Source: Liolophura sinensis
Taxonomy: Eukaryota > Mollusca > Polyplacophora > Chitonida > Chitonidae
DNA length: 64,000 nt
NCBI RefSeq assembly: GCF_032854445.1
Contig: NC_088305.1
Location: forward strand, 30,777,645 to 30,841,644
Reading direction: 5' to 3'
In this document: in pieces, positions 63,225-64,000 of the stretch
Position numbering within the stretch: the stretch's first letter is position 1
How the letters are laid out: each line of letters begins with the position of its first letter
The notes under the pieces: model-generated
What the model was told of the DNA's origin: nothing
Seen by the model: the letters and a program-made list of their open reading frames with translations, nothing else
The model's database searches: none
Translations under genes and position numbers: made by a program

Positions 63225-63457
63225 GTAGACAATTACACACGCCCTAGCACCATGACAAAAGCAGTACTGGGTACACTAAATAGTAGAAAGTCACACACCC
63301 CATAGCATTATGGCAAAAGCAGTATTGGGTTCACTAAATAGTAGAAAGTTACACACCCCCTAGCACCATGGTTTAAGCGCTATAAGGTACACTAAATAGT
63401 AGAAAGTTACACACCCAATATCACCATAGTTTAAGCAGTATTGGGTGCACAAAATGA
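63225..63457. repeat. 58-bp tandem repeat, four units
   Basis: The unit begins GTAGAAAGTTACACACCC and ends CACTAAATA; starts are at about 63225, 63283, 63341 and 63399. Units differ from each other at several positions, so the array is older than the 30-bp and 16-bp arrays. Confidence 0.9.
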
Positions 63458-63513
63458 AGTAACGTAACATGGTGAAAAAATATATAGGGTTTGCAGGTGG
63501 GAAAATGCATGCT

Positions 63514-63772
63514 TATTTGAGTGGTGCTTTACGCCGTACTCAAGAATATTTCACTTATACGAAGGCAGCCAGCATTATGGTGGTAGGACACCGGGCAAAG
63601 CGCGGGAAAAACCCACGATCATCCGCAGGTTGTCGCCAGATCTCCCCACGTGTGGGAAAGAGAGGGAGGTAGCATGAGCTGGACTTGAACTCACAGTGGC
63701 GCCATTGGCGAGAGGCTCCTGTGTCTTTGCGCCGCGCTGACGTGCCAACCCCCGGTACCACGGATTCGCCCA
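63514..63772 (-). mobile_element. tRNA-derived SINE (CCACCATAATGCTGGC type)
   Basis: The minus strand has a degenerate tRNA-like head, GAGTTCAAGTCC (box B), CCACCATAATGCTGGCTGCC, AAGTGAAATATTCTTGAGTA and GGCGTAAAGCACC. It is the same family as at 25102 and 55338 but with a different head variant. No target duplication was identified. Confidence 0.85.
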
Positions 63773-63833
63773 ACTCCTGTTTTGATTTACCGGTAAGGAT
63801 CTAGTAATGGTATACCGCTGGTAGCATGATTTT

Positions 63834-63905
63834 ATTTATTTATTTCTTCATTTGATTGGTGTTTAACGCAGTACTCAAAAATATTTCATTTATACGACGC
63901 CTTGT
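63834..63905 (-). mobile_element. SINE tail fragment
   Basis: Only the tail is present: CGTCGTATAAATGAAATATT on the minus strand, then GTACTGCGTTAAACACCAAT and (AAAT)n. It is 5'-truncated. The remaining 63906-64000 shows nothing recognisable. Confidence 0.75.
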
Positions 63906-64000
63906 GCCGTGATGTAATGAAAAAAGTGGAAAAAGTATTATGAGGTGTATTTAAAAAATGCAGCATGTTACGATTCCAGTGAGACATCATCTCTCTGGTG

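Overview
This is eukaryotic, almost certainly molluscan (probably bivalve) genomic DNA. The evidence is intron-split host exons, two tRNA-headed SINE types of the kind widespread in molluscs (one RUDI/V-SINE-like, one with a 'CCACCATAATGCTGGCC' core), non-LTR retrotransposons with RNase H, Penelope-like elements and Tc1-type transposons. There is no operon structure and no prokaryotic signal.

1-28,571: a head-to-tail array of one family of I/Nimb-type LINEs, all on the minus strand. Copies 1-5 carry ORF1 (three CCHC knuckles) and ORF2 (APE endonuclease - RT - RNase H), coupled by a TAATG stop/start overlap. Copies are separated by same-orientation ORF2 fragments joined exactly at the LINE 5' terminus. 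About 3.9 kb (6,492-10,353) is repeated almost perfectly at 14,539-18,400. Two SINEs, each with clear target-site duplications, interrupt copies 3 and 5.

28,601-about 41,220: a TRIM-type host gene on the plus strand. Exon 1 encodes RING plus two B-boxes; exons of 96, 232 (canonical 231) and 23 bp encode the coiled coil; a further coiled-coil exon, a linker exon and a damaged B30.2/SPRY exon follow. LINE copies 6 and 7 fill intron 3 and a LINE 3' end (copy 8) lies in a later intron. A missing RING ligand, a 1-bp insertion, SPRY frame breaks and an in-frame 9x30-bp minisatellite point to a decayed gene, or to one with assembly errors.

41,512-46,093: LINE copy 9, truncated at its 3' end and with an intact 5' terminus.

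46,100-64,000: a mosaic of other mobile DNA. There are three Penelope-like elements, two with the canonical RT-EN order and one (minus strand, 59.5-62.0 kb) with the permuted EN-CxC-RT order of Naiad elements. There are also a MITE-like element, a decayed Tc1 transposase, a GPCR-like pseudogene, a complete 1,523-bp Tc1 element inserted into a SINE, a possible secreted-protein ORF, and several satellites (16, 47, 57 and 58 bp units).

The genes do not form a pathway. The window records repeated retrotransposition into and around an innate-immunity-type TRIM gene. Almost all mobile copies are broken; only the ORF1s of copies 2, 3 and 4 and the ORF2 of copy 2 are open end to end, and that ORF2 carries a scrambled RT motif.
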